Source: Aldehydirespirator sp028819505 (GTDB taxonomy: Bacteria > Actinomycetota > Acidimicrobiia > Acidimicrobiales > Aldehydirespiratoraceae). Taken from it: a DNA stretch of 64,000 nt. The notes beneath the pieces were generated by a model, which was given only the letters and a program-made list of their open reading frames with translations, did not search any database and had not been told where the DNA came from. Positions 24,807 to 36,469 of this stretch are shown one piece after another. Within the stretch, counting starts at the first letter, position 1. Each line of letters begins with the position of its first letter. The position numbers and the translations under genes were made by a program. The stretch covers positions 434,001 through 498,000 of the forward strand of contig OZ242297.1 of assembly GCA_965207755.1 (NCBI GenBank). The letters are read 5' to 3'.

Positions 24807-26977
24807 TGCGGGGGTCGAGGTCGTTGATGGCGATCCTGCTGCTTGCCTGCGTGCCGCTGGCGGCGGCCTGCAGCGACGGGCCCGACGATCCTGCCGGGGC
24901 GCGTCCGGAGGCTGGATCGGGCGAGTTCGCCGGGACCGTCCGGCTCGGCGCCGCGCTCAGCGAGACCGGCAGGTACGCGGTGGAGGGCAGGGACTCCCGG
25001 CAGGGCTACGACACCTGGCTGACGTGGGTGAACGAGACCTACGGCGGGATCCGCGTCGGCGACCAGCGCTACCGGGCCGAGATCGTGTACTACGACGACG
25101 AGTCCGACGCCGACACCGCAGGCAACCTCACCCAGCGGCTCATCGACGACGACCGGGTCGACTTTCTGCTGGGCCCGTACTCCAGCGGCCTCACCACCGG
25201 CACCAGCGCCATCGCCGAGGCCAACGACGTGCTGATGGTGGAGGGCAACGGCACCTCCGACACCATGTTCGAGCGCGGGTTCCGGAACCTGTTCCTGGTG
25301 GCCACCATCGCCAGCGACTACACCCGCTCCGGCATCGAGGCCCTGGCCGCCCGGGGCGCCCGCACCGCGGTCATCGCCCACGAGGACACCTCGTTCGCCA
25401 CCGCGGTGGCCCGGGGGGCGGTCCGGCATCTGGAAGCCAACGGCATCGAGGTGCTGGCCGTCGAGACCTACCCCAAGGACATCCAGGACACCTCGGCCAT
25501 CATGACGAAGTTCCGCGACCTCGACCCCGACCTGTTCGTGGGGGGCGGCCACTACAACGACGCGGTCCTGTTCGTGAACTCGGCCGAGGAGCTCGGCTTC
25601 GAGCCCGGCGGCATGCTGATCACCGTCGGCCCCTCCAACCCGAAGCTGGTGGAGGAACTGGGCGACGACGTGCACGGGGTGCTCGGTCCGACACAGTGGG
25701 AGCCGTCCATGGCCTACCGGGGGCCCTACTTCGGCAGCGCCGCCGACTACTCCGGCTACTACGAGAGCCTGTGGGGCGAGCCGCCGGTGTACCAGGCGGC
25801 CAGCGCCACCGCCGCCGCGCTCGCCCTGCACCTCGCCATCGAGGCCGCCGGATCGACCGACACCGGCGCGGTGCGCGCCGCGCTGCGGGAACTGTCGGCG
25901 GACACCTTCTACGGGCCGATCAGCTTCGACGACCGGGGCGTGAACGTGAGCAAGCCGATGGGCATGGTGCAGGTGCTCGACGGCGAGATCGTGGTGGTGG
26001 CCCCCGACGGCGCCGCGACGGCCACGCTCCAGTACCCCCTCGGCGACGGCGCGGCGGGGCAGGGGGGTTCCGGGTCGTCGGGCTTGGGCCGGCTCCCCCA
26101 GGCGATCGTCAACGGCATCGCCCTCGGCGGGATGTACGCGGTGCTGGTGCTGGGCTTCTCGGTGATCTGGGGGGTGATGGGCGTCATCAACTTCGCCCAC
26201 GGCGAGTTCGTGATGGTGGGCGCCTACCTGGCTTGGCTGGCCAACGACCTGTGGGGAGTCGATCCCTTCCTGTCGGTGCCGGCGGTGTTCGCGGTGATGA
26301 CGGTCCTCGGGTACGGCGTGCAGCGTGTCCTGGTGGACCGGGTCATCGACCGCCCCCATCTGGTGTCGCTGCTGGTGATGTTCGGTCTGGCCATCATCCT
26401 GCAGAACGCCATGAAGCTGGTCTTCTCGGCCGACTTCCGGCGGGCCGACACCGCGCTCGACGGCAGCTGGCGGGTCACCGACTCCCTGACCGTGCCCGTC
26501 ACCAGGTTCTGGATCCTGGTGATCGCGCTGGGCGTGCTCGCCGGGTTGAGCCTGATGCTGTCACGGACCCGGCTGGGGAAGGGCATCCGGGCCGCGGCCC
26601 AGAACCGGGAGGCGGCCCGCATCGTGGGCATCGACGTCTCCAAGGTGTACCTGGCCACGTTCGCGCTGTGCATCGGCATCACCGGAGCGGCGGGGGCGCT
26701 GGTCAGCCCGGTGCTGGCGGTGCAGCCGTTCCAGGGGCCCCCGCTGACCCTGAAGGCGTTCGCCATCACCGCCATGGCCGGCCTCGGGTCCGTCCGCGGC
26801 GCGCTGGGCGGGGCGATGGTGCTGGGCCTCATCGAGGCCGGGCTGGCCGTCTACGTGGAGGGCGTCGGCACCAGCCTGGCCGTGGTGGCCTCGTTCGTCA
26901 TCCTGGTGGCCGCGCTGGTGCTGCGGCCCCAGGGCCTATTCGGCGGGCTGCGGCCAGTGGACGCGACCGCAGCATGA
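24806..26977 (+). CDS. Fused Liv-type ABC importer: substrate-binding lipoprotein + LivH permease
   Basis: One 723-residue polypeptide joins two normally separate subunits. Residues 1-22 form a lipoprotein signal (Arg-rich start, hydrophobic core, lipobox LAAAC with C22). Residues about 40-410 are a LivK/HAAT periplasmic-binding fold (VRLGAALSETGRYAVEG, GPYSSGLTTG). A Gly/Ser linker (GQGGSGSSGLG) follows at about 415-428. Residues about 430-715 are a LivH permease (AIVNGIALGGMYAVLVLGFS, GVINFAHGEF). The frame is continuous, with no stop or start between the parts. Fusion of the binding protein to the permease requires the permease N-terminus to be extracellular. GTG 24806 is chosen because it begins the signal peptide. 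It overlaps the next gene by ATGA. Confidence 0.85.
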   Translation: MRGSRSLMAILLLACVPLAAACSDGPDDPAGARPEAGSGEFAGTVRLGAALSETGRYAVEGRDSRQGYDTWLTWVNETYGGIRVGDQRYRAEIVYYDDESDADTAGNLTQRLIDDDRVDFLLGPYSSGLTTGTSAIAEANDVLMVEGNGTSDTMFERGFRNLFLVATIASDYTRSGIEALAARGARTAVIAHEDTSFATAVARGAVRHLEANGIEVLAVETYPKDIQDTSAIMTKFRDLDPDLFVGGGHYNDAVLFVNSAEELGFEPGGMLITVGPSNPKLVEELGDDVHGVLGPTQWEPSMAYRGPYFGSAADYSGYYESLWGEPPVYQAASATAAALALHLAIEAAGSTDTGAVRAALRELSADTFYGPISFDDRGVNVSKPMGMVQVLDGEIVVVAPDGAATATLQYPLGDGAAGQGGSGSSGLGRLPQAIVNGIALGGMYAVLVLGFSVIWGVMGVINFAHGEFVMVGAYLAWLANDLWGVDPFLSVPAVFAVMTVLGYGVQRVLVDRVIDRPHLVSLLVMFGLAIILQNAMKLVFSADFRRADTALDGSWRVTDSLTVPVTRFWILVIALGVLAGLSLMLSRTRLGKGIRAAAQNREAARIVGIDVSKVYLATFALCIGITGAAGALVSPVLAVQPFQGPPLTLKAFAITAMAGLGSVRGALGGAMVLGLIEAGLAVYVEGVGTSLAVVASFVILVAALVLRPQGLFGGLRPVDATAA

Positions 26978-28917
26978 ACGCCCTCAGGCAGTGGCTCGCC
27001 GGCGGTCCCGGACAGGTCGCGACCCGGGCGGCGGCGGCGGTCGCGCTGGCATGGCTCGTCCTGCTGCCGTCGCTGGGGGCCGGCGACTCGACCCTGTTCA
27101 CCATGACGCTGATGTTCACCAGCGTGGCGGTGGCCATCAACTGGAACCTGACCGGGGGCTTCACCGGCTACGTCGACTTCGGCCACGCCGTGTGGTTCGG
27201 CCTGGGCGCCTACGTGACCGCGATCCTGATGTCGCTGCAGGCCAACAGCCTCGGCATCGGCTGGCCGCCGGTACCGGCCATCGTGATCGGCGCCTCGGCG
27301 GCCGGGGCGCTCGCCGCGCTCATCGGCCGGGCCACCATGCGGCTGAAGGGCCCCTACTTCTCCATCGCCATGCTGGGCACGTTCGTGGCGGTGCGCGAGA
27401 TCGTGCGCATCTGGGGCGGCCTCACCGGCGGGGGCGTCGGCCTGACGTTGCCGCCGTACCTCAACCGGCAGCTGTTCTACTATGTGGAGCTGGTGCTGGT
27501 CGTCGGCCTGGCGGCCCTGGTCTGGTGGCTGCGCCGCACCCGCTTCGGCGCCGCGCTGGTGGCGATCCGGGAGGACGAGCTCGGCGCGGAGATGCGGGGC
27601 ATCGCCACCACCCGGCTGAAGGTGGCCACCTTCAGCTTCGCGGGGGCCTCGACCGGGCTGTTCGGAGGGCTCTGGGCCTACCAGAACACCTTCGTCGACC
27701 CCGACATCGCCTTCACCGAGGCCCGGACCCTCGACGCCATCATGGGCACCCTGCTCGGCGGGCTGGGGACGGTGGCCGGCCCGGTGTTGGGCTCGGTCGC
27801 GCTGTACTGGCTGCGCGAGGTGCTGTGGGCCAACCTGCTCGACTACCACCTGGTCGCGCAGGGCGTGCTGCTGATCCTGGTCGTGCTGCTGGTGCCCCGC
27901 GGCATCGTCGGTGCCTTCGACCGCCGCGGCCGGTCTGTGCGGCGTCTCTGGCGCAGCCCCCCGTCCGGCGCCGGCACGCCTGCCGGCAGCCCCACCGAGG
28001 CTGACCTCCCGGACAGCCCGGACCTCCCGGACGGCCCGGACCTCCCCGACGCCACCCACAGCGGGCAGGCCGCGGCAGCGGGCGGCACCCGCGGCGACCG
28101 GGACCGGCCTGGCCCGGGGCGTGCTGGTCTGGAGGGGGCGGGCATCGTCAAACGCTTCGGTGGGCTCACCGCCGTGGACGGGGTCGACATCGAGGTCGCG
28201 CCGGGCGAGATGGTCGGGCTGATCGGCCCCAACGGCAGCGGCAAGACCACGCTCTTCGACTGCCTGAGCCGGGTGGTGAACGCCGACGGGGGCGCCATCC
28301 GCCTCGACGGCGCCGACATCTCCGGGCTGGCGCCGCACCGGGTCGCCCGGCTGGGTGTGTCGAGGACGTTCCAGATCATCCGGGTGTACCGCGACCTGAC
28401 GGTGCGCGAGAACATGGAACTGAGCATCCAGTGGGGCGGCATCGGACTGCGGGGCCTGTTCCGCCGGACCGACTCCGCCACCCGGGCCAAGGCGGAGCAA
28501 CTCATGGAGTTCCTGATGCTCGACGGCCTCAGCGACGAGCCCGCCGGCACCCTGTCGGGCGGCCAGCGCCGCCTGCTGGAGATCGGCATGGCCCTCATGA
28601 GCGACCCGCGGCTGGTGCTGCTCGACGAGGCCACTTCGGGCGTGAACCCGAGCCTCGTCGAGGACATCAAGGACCGGCTGAGGGTGATCAACGAGCAGGG
28701 GGTCGCCTTCCTGCTCGTCGAGCACAACGTCGGGTTCGTGGCCGATCTCTGCGAGCGGGTGGTGGTGCTCGACGCCGGCAGCAAGCTGGCCGAGGGGACG
28801 CCGCGCCAGGTGATGGACGACCCGGCCGTCGTCGAGGCCTACTTCGGGGCGGCAGGCCGCTCCGGCGAGGCAGCCGCCCATGACCCCGGCGGCCGAACGG
28901 AGGGGTGCGAGACGTGA
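26974..28917 (+). CDS. Fused Liv-type ABC importer: LivM permease + LivG ATPase
   Basis: A 647-residue protein. Residues about 1-310 are a LivM-type permease (NLTGGFTGYVDFGHAVWFGLGA, given here in part: GGFTGYVDFGHAVWF). A hydrophilic linker of about 60 residues contains a DLPDSP/DLPDGP/DLPD repeat encoded by 18-bp tandem units at 28003-28053. Residues about 385-640 are the LivG ATPase: Walker A GPNGSGKTT, signature LSGGQRR, Walker B LVLLDEA and H-loop VEHN. ATG 26974 overlaps the upstream stop (ATGA). LivM-LivG fusions are known in other bacteria; the pairing with the preceding fusion is what is unusual. Confidence 0.87.
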   Translation: MNALRQWLAGGPGQVATRAAAAVALAWLVLLPSLGAGDSTLFTMTLMFTSVAVAINWNLTGGFTGYVDFGHAVWFGLGAYVTAILMSLQANSLGIGWPPVPAIVIGASAAGALAALIGRATMRLKGPYFSIAMLGTFVAVREIVRIWGGLTGGGVGLTLPPYLNRQLFYYVELVLVVGLAALVWWLRRTRFGAALVAIREDELGAEMRGIATTRLKVATFSFAGASTGLFGGLWAYQNTFVDPDIAFTEARTLDAIMGTLLGGLGTVAGPVLGSVALYWLREVLWANLLDYHLVAQGVLLILVVLLVPRGIVGAFDRRGRSVRRLWRSPPSGAGTPAGSPTEADLPDSPDLPDGPDLPDATHSGQAAAAGGTRGDRDRPGPGRAGLEGAGIVKRFGGLTAVDGVDIEVAPGEMVGLIGPNGSGKTTLFDCLSRVVNADGGAIRLDGADISGLAPHRVARLGVSRTFQIIRVYRDLTVRENMELSIQWGGIGLRGLFRRTDSATRAKAEQLMEFLMLDGLSDEPAGTLSGGQRRLLEIGMALMSDPRLVLLDEATSGVNPSLVEDIKDRLRVINEQGVAFLLVEHNVGFVADLCERVVVLDAGSKLAEGTPRQVMDDPAVVEAYFGAAGRSGEAAAHDPGGRTEGCET

Positions 28918-29729
28918 GCAGTGATGCGAGCCCGGAGCCGCCCGAGGGTCGCCGGTCCCCGCAGGACGGCGCGCCGAAGCGAGACGCGAACGGTGCTGCG
29001 AGCCCGGAGCCTCTGCTGGACGTGCGGTCCATGGTCGCCGGCTATTCCCCCGGCCACGACATCATCCGCGGCATCGACCTCGAGGTGCTTCCCGGCGAGA
29101 TCGTCTGCGTGATCGGCCCCAACGGCGCGGGCAAGTCGACGGTGTTCAAGGCGGTCTACGGGCTGGTGCCGGTGCGGTCCGGGCAGGTGCTCTGCGACGG
29201 CGCCGACATCACCAACATCAGCCCGTCGGAGGCGCTGGCCGCGGCCGGCATCGCCATCGTGCCCCAGTTGCGCAGCTCGTTCGCGCAGATGACCGTCTAC
29301 GAGAACCTCGAGCTCGGTATGTACCGATGCACCGACAAGTCCCGGGTGCGGTCCCGGATCGAGTTCGTGTGCGACCTGTTCCCGACGCTGGCGGCCCGGG
29401 CCCGGCAGGCGGCCGGGACGATGTCGGGCGGCGAGCAGAGAATGCTCGAGATCGGCCGCTCGCTGATGTGGGCGCCCCGCCTGGTGCTGATGGACGAGCC
29501 GTCCGCGGGGCTCTCCCCCATCGTGACCGCCGAGGTGTTCGACACGGTCCGCCGGCTCAACCGGCAGATCTCGCTGACCGTCCTGATGATCGAGCAGAAC
29601 GCCCGCCAGGGTCTGGAGACCAGCCACCGCGGCTACGTGGTGGAGCAGGGTCACATCACCCATCGGGGCCCCGCCGCCGACCTGCTGGCCGACCCCGAAG
29701 TGCGGCGGGCGTTCCTGGGCGCCCGCTGA
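28914..29729 (+). CDS. livF: Liv-type ABC transporter ATPase LivF
   Basis: A 271-residue ATPase with Walker A GPNGAGKST, Q-loop VPQLRSSF, signature MSGGEQRM, Walker B LVLMDEP and the LivF-type IEQNARQGLE. About 35 polar residues precede the domain. GTG 28914 overlaps the upstream stop (GTGA) and has GGAGG ten bases before it; GTG 28905 is also in frame but would leave no spacing. With the two fusion proteins it completes a five-part importer in three genes. Liv/HAAT systems take up amino acids, amides, urea or aromatic acids; the neighbouring catabolic genes favour an aromatic or cyclic acid, by inference. Confidence 0.88.
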   Translation: MSSDASPEPPEGRRSPQDGAPKRDANGAASPEPLLDVRSMVAGYSPGHDIIRGIDLEVLPGEIVCVIGPNGAGKSTVFKAVYGLVPVRSGQVLCDGADITNISPSEALAAAGIAIVPQLRSSFAQMTVYENLELGMYRCTDKSRVRSRIEFVCDLFPTLAARARQAAGTMSGGEQRMLEIGRSLMWAPRLVLMDEPSAGLSPIVTAEVFDTVRRLNRQISLTVLMIEQNARQGLETSHRGYVVEQGHITHRGPAADLLADPEVRRAFLGAR

Positions 29730-30008
29730 GGAATCTCGCAGGGGTCGGCGAGGCGCGGCGTCCTCAAGGCCGACCGCTCAGGGGCCGGGGCGGCGGCCGC
29801 GGTCTGGGCGGCGCCTCGGCGCCGAGCGCTTGACGGTGTGAAGTCCGCCACATCGCGCCCGGTCGCCGGGCCGCTCGCGTACAATGGCCTGCGACCGGGC
29901 CTTGTCGCCCGGTCGCGGCTTGTTGGCGGCCGGGGCGTCGAAGCCCCGCCCCCCGACGCCCGCCGACAACGCCCGCCTGCCGCACCAGCCCGAGGAGCCA
30001 AGAGAGCG
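29730..30008 (+). promoter_or_regulatory. fusA upstream region
   Basis: No gene is seen in these 279 bases. TACAAT at 29880-29885 is a good -10 box and would give a leader of about 115 bases; no matching -35 at 16-18 bases is visible. rpsL and rpsG, which usually precede fusA, are absent here. Confidence 0.4.
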
Positions 30009-32089
<2,081 letters not shown>

Positions 32090-32093
<4 letters not shown>

Positions 32094-32176
32094 GCAGAAG
32101 TCCCAGACCAACAGACCCTGATCGCCCCGATCCGACGCGGGCACGACATCAAGCATCTCAAGCATCCCGAGCATAA
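32090..32176 (+). other. Candidate 28-codon bridging ORF between fusA and tuf
   Basis: GTG 32090 overlaps the fusA stop (GTGA), and the frame ends at TAA 32174-32176, 12 bases before the tuf start. The encoded peptide is Pro/Arg/Ala-rich and resembles nothing known. It could keep ribosomes coupled across the gap, but an open stretch of this length is common by chance at this GC content. Confidence 0.25.
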
Positions 32177-32188
32177 GGGGGAACGCCC

Positions 32189-33376
<1,188 letters not shown>

Positions 33377-33390
33377 CGGCGGAGTCCCCG

Positions 33391-33714
33391 GTGGCGGCGG
33401 CCAAGCACAGGGTCCGGATCAGGCTCAAGGCCTACGACCACGAGATCCTCGACCAGTCCACGAAGAAGATCGTCGAGACGGTCAAGCGGACCCAGGCCAG
33501 CTTCAGCGGGCCCGTGCCGCTGCCCACCGAGAAGCACCGCTACACCGTGGTGCGGTCCCCCTTCAAGGACAAGGACTCGCGCGAGCACTTCGAGATGCAC
33601 GTCCACAAGCGGCTGCTCGACATCCTCGAGCCGTCCAAGAAGACGGTGGACACGCTCCAGCGCCTGGAGGTCCCCGCCGGCGTCGACATCGAGCTCAAGG
33701 TCCAGCAGGCCTAG
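33391..33714 (+). CDS. rpsJ: 30S ribosomal protein S10
   Basis: A 107-residue S10, also the NusE factor of antitermination. RVRIRLKAYDHEILDQSTKK and GPVPLPTEKHRYTV are diagnostic. GTG 33391 is the only reasonable start, 14 bases after tuf. In most bacteria rplC follows at once; here it lies 6.3 kb away, separated by non-ribosomal genes on both strands. Confidence 0.97.
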   Translation: MAAAKHRVRIRLKAYDHEILDQSTKKIVETVKRTQASFSGPVPLPTEKHRYTVVRSPFKDKDSREHFEMHVHKRLLDILEPSKKTVDTLQRLEVPAGVDIELKVQQA

Positions 33715-33722
33715 CGCCCGCT

Positions 33723-33744
33723 CGCCGGTCCGTCCGGGCCGGCG
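33723..33744. terminator. Possible hairpin between converging rpsJ and RM genes
   Basis: CGCCGG (33723-33728) and CCGGCG (33739-33744) can pair around a 10-base loop, between the rpsJ stop and the stop of the opposing gene. No U-tract follows on either strand, so its strength as a terminator is doubtful. Confidence 0.3.
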
Positions 33745-33745
33745 C

Positions 33746-36310
33746 TCAACGGATCGACGTGCGGTCGTCGGACTCCTCGTCGTATCCGGCTGCGATGGCC
33801 GCGGCCAGACCGGTTGAGAGCGATCGAAGCCGAGCGCGTTCCTCGACGATCTCCTTGACCTCCCGAGCGAGGCGGGCGCGGTCGGCCGGATCCTGCGGAA
33901 GGGCGATCTCGATCTCGTTGACCCTGTTGCCGAGGGTGTCGATGATGTCCTGGGTGAACTGGAAGGCGCGGACCTGCTGCATGACGAACTCTGAGTTGAG
34001 GGCAGCGAAGAACAGGTACGGGTCCAGTTCGGCCGTGTCGGCGAGTCGGAGCCTGAGTATGTGGCTCTGGAACAGCATCGGCCCGTCGTGCTCGGTTATC
34101 AGGGCCGAGGTTCCGACGAGATAGGTGCCGTCTCGGACCATCAGGATGTCTCTGGGCCGTACCTCGCACTTGGACAGGTGCTGCCGGAATGTCGCCTCGC
34201 TGACGCAGTGCTTGGGATCGGCCTTGATCTCCCAGTTCGAGATGTCGGAGGTCCTGATGAACGGGATCGGACCGGTGCCGTAGGCCATCTTGCCGGGCTC
34301 CACCCCGGTGGCGATGTCCAGCCGACCCGACTCGGCCAGGTCTCCGACCCGGAGCAGTTCGTGCGTGGCGCGGAGCCGCGTCGCAACCGACCGGAGCCTG
34401 GGGTCGTAGTACTTCGGCACGTAGATATGAGAGCGAACCACACCGCGGTCCAGCTGGTGGGCGAGTCTGCTCGGCGGCAACGTCTCGCCGGCCGCGTGAC
34501 GAAGGAACAGGGGCGCCACAAGGGGAACCTCGTCCAGGACCCGGGCCTCGCCGTCGGCGACCCTGACCGTCGGGTTGCCGCGGGAGTCGTGGCCGCACCA
34601 TCGGACGTCGGAGAGGAACAGCCGCTCGTTCTCTGATGGGGATGCCGCATCGCTGCCCTTCTTGGTGGCGACGACGGCGCAGACCTTCGTGTGCGTGCCG
34701 CCCTTGCCGCTCGTCTTGAACAGAGGCTCCGGCAGGGCGACGACGGCGCGTATCTCCATCCGGTCTGCGAGCCATCGCATGACGAACCGGTACGACGGAT
34801 TGCCGACCATGCTCTCGGGCAGGACTATTCCGAGGCGGCCGCCGGGCTTCAGCATCTGGACGCACCGCTCGAGGAAGAGAAGTTGGGGCGGTCTGTCGGC
34901 GTGGAGAGCGTCGGTGAGTTGGGGCTCGTCGGTGCGTCCCCCGGTCCACTTGTGGCCTAGTTCAAACTGCTCGATGGTCTGCTTGTCGCTGATCCTGATC
35001 TTGCTTCCGAACGGCGGATTGGTCACGACGACATCGAATGCGCTGAGTTGGATGCTCTCCCGGTGTCGCTCGCCCCATCGGTCGGGCGGCTCCAGTGAGT
35101 TGGCGCAGAAGACCCCGCCTCTGCCGTCGCCCATGATTGCCATGTACGCCTTGGTGACCTTGGCAAGGAAAGTGTCCTTGTCGATGCCCCGAAGACACCG
35201 GGTGGCCACCTCTCGGCGTTCCCGTTCGAGCACAGCGTCGGACCAGCCTTTTTCTGCCCCTTGCGCATCCAAGGCGGTCCAGACGGCTTCGAGGGCTCTG
35301 ATCAGGAACCCACCCGAGCCGCAGGCCGGGTCGATGATCATCTCCCCCGGTCGCGGGTCGAGCATGTCCACGACCATCTTGACCACGTTGCGCGGAGTGA
35401 AGAACTGTCCCTCTGCGCCTCTCAGCGTGGGCCCGACGAACACTTCGAACGCCTCCCCAACGGCGTCGCGGTCGGAGTCCATCAGCGAGTAGTTCTGCAG
35501 CTCGCCGACGATGTGGGCCAAGCTTGACGTGTCGACATCAAGACTAGCGTCGCTGTCGAAGACGTCGCTGTACTTGGCCACGACTCTGTCGAAGAGCCCG
35601 CGGACACGGCCCGCGATCTCCTGGTCGGTGTCACCGGCCGCTGCCCTGAACGACACAACTTCGCCGGGCGCCGTGTTCAACTCGTCATGGAGCTTGCAGA
35701 ACACGATGTTGAGCACTTGCTCCGCGAGGGCCACATCCCTGGTGATTCCCGCAACGTTGCCAGCCAAGTGATTGCGAAGATCCCCGAAGACCGCCTTGAG
35801 GTTGCGGCTTGGTTTGAGGTCTCGGCGCAGATGCCTGCCGATCTCGTCGATGCCCTGGCCGAACCGCGGGATGTTGGGAATCTCCTCGAACGTACGCGTG
35901 CCGTCCGCTGACACAACCTTGCGCAGGTAGAGGTGGTCTAGGCCGTTGAACCAGACGCCGATCGACGCCGCGGACATCTCCATGTAGAGCTGCAGCTGCA
36001 CGAGCCCGTCGCTCCGGTCCGGCCGCTTGCATTCTACCACGATCTGGAGTTCGCTCTCCTGCTTGGCATCCGACGTGAACACGGCAATGTCCACCGGGAA
36101 TGAGCCCGACGCGTCAGAGGGCGACCGACGGACGCGGTGCTGCGGGTGGCTCTGGATGTGGCTCCTCGGGTAGTTGAAGTCCTCGACCAGGCGTCTGAGC
36201 ATGACCTGCACGGCGTCGCGCTCCTCCGGCGTGGCCCTGACCGGCTCGCCCGTGATGTAGTCGGCCAGGGTGTCGGTGGGTGCAGCGACTACTTTGTCGT
36301 ATTCATCCAT
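33746..36310 (-). CDS. Single-chain restriction-modification enzyme (nuclease-N6-adenine methylase-specificity)
   Basis: An 854-residue protein with three parts. Residues about 25-105 form an HsdR_N-type PD-(D/E)xK nuclease domain (PVDIAVF with D74, VVECKRP with E93 and K95). Residues about 180-620 are an HsdM-like helical region and methylase, with motif I DPACGSGGF at about 326 and motif IV NPPFGS at about 430. Residues about 640-854 look like half a type I specificity subunit (GTGPIPFIRTSDISNW, then ENEI-like tail NRVNEIEIALPQD). This plan matches type IIG/IIL enzymes that cut and methylate alone. No separate hsdR or hsdS gene is nearby. Base composition appears lower in GC than its surroundings. 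It lies antisense between rpsJ and trpC, inside the ribosomal cluster, which suggests transfer. Type I HsdM with a degraded nuclease domain is the alternative. Confidence 0.82.
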   Translation of the reverse strand: MDEYDKVVAAPTDTLADYITGEPVRATPEERDAVQVMLRRLVEDFNYPRSHIQSHPQHRVRRSPSDASGSFPVDIAVFTSDAKQESELQIVVECKRPDRSDGLVQLQLYMEMSAASIGVWFNGLDHLYLRKVVSADGTRTFEEIPNIPRFGQGIDEIGRHLRRDLKPSRNLKAVFGDLRNHLAGNVAGITRDVALAEQVLNIVFCKLHDELNTAPGEVVSFRAAAGDTDQEIAGRVRGLFDRVVAKYSDVFDSDASLDVDTSSLAHIVGELQNYSLMDSDRDAVGEAFEVFVGPTLRGAEGQFFTPRNVVKMVVDMLDPRPGEMIIDPACGSGGFLIRALEAVWTALDAQGAEKGWSDAVLERERREVATRCLRGIDKDTFLAKVTKAYMAIMGDGRGGVFCANSLEPPDRWGERHRESIQLSAFDVVVTNPPFGSKIRISDKQTIEQFELGHKWTGGRTDEPQLTDALHADRPPQLLFLERCVQMLKPGGRLGIVLPESMVGNPSYRFVMRWLADRMEIRAVVALPEPLFKTSGKGGTHTKVCAVVATKKGSDAASPSENERLFLSDVRWCGHDSRGNPTVRVADGEARVLDEVPLVAPLFLRHAAGETLPPSRLAHQLDRGVVRSHIYVPKYYDPRLRSVATRLRATHELLRVGDLAESGRLDIATGVEPGKMAYGTGPIPFIRTSDISNWEIKADPKHCVSEATFRQHLSKCEVRPRDILMVRDGTYLVGTSALITEHDGPMLFQSHILRLRLADTAELDPYLFFAALNSEFVMQQVRAFQFTQDIIDTLGNRVNEIEIALPQDPADRARLAREVKEIVEERARLRSLSTGLAAAIAAGYDEESDDRTSIR

Positions 36311-36469
36311 ATCAGATCCTTTAGCTGCTTGTCAGCAGCCGAGACCTTAGGTCCAGGGTGTGACAAGGCACCGTAGGGGGATGGCGGTGGCTGCGGGTGG
36401 ATGTCGCCGCCTATGCAACGTCTGATCGGCTATCGTCGGAGGCTCTTGGGAGGCTCCGAAGGAGATGGG

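Noticed and set aside
24334..26973. Upstream extension of the LivM-LivG frame to 24334
   Set aside because: This part is a shadow of the binding-protein/LivH fusion; homology to LivM begins exactly at ATG 26974, which overlaps the upstream stop.
29830..29885. TTGACG at 29830 as -35 for the TACAAT box at 29880
   Set aside because: The spacing of 44 bases is far too long for a sigma-70 promoter.
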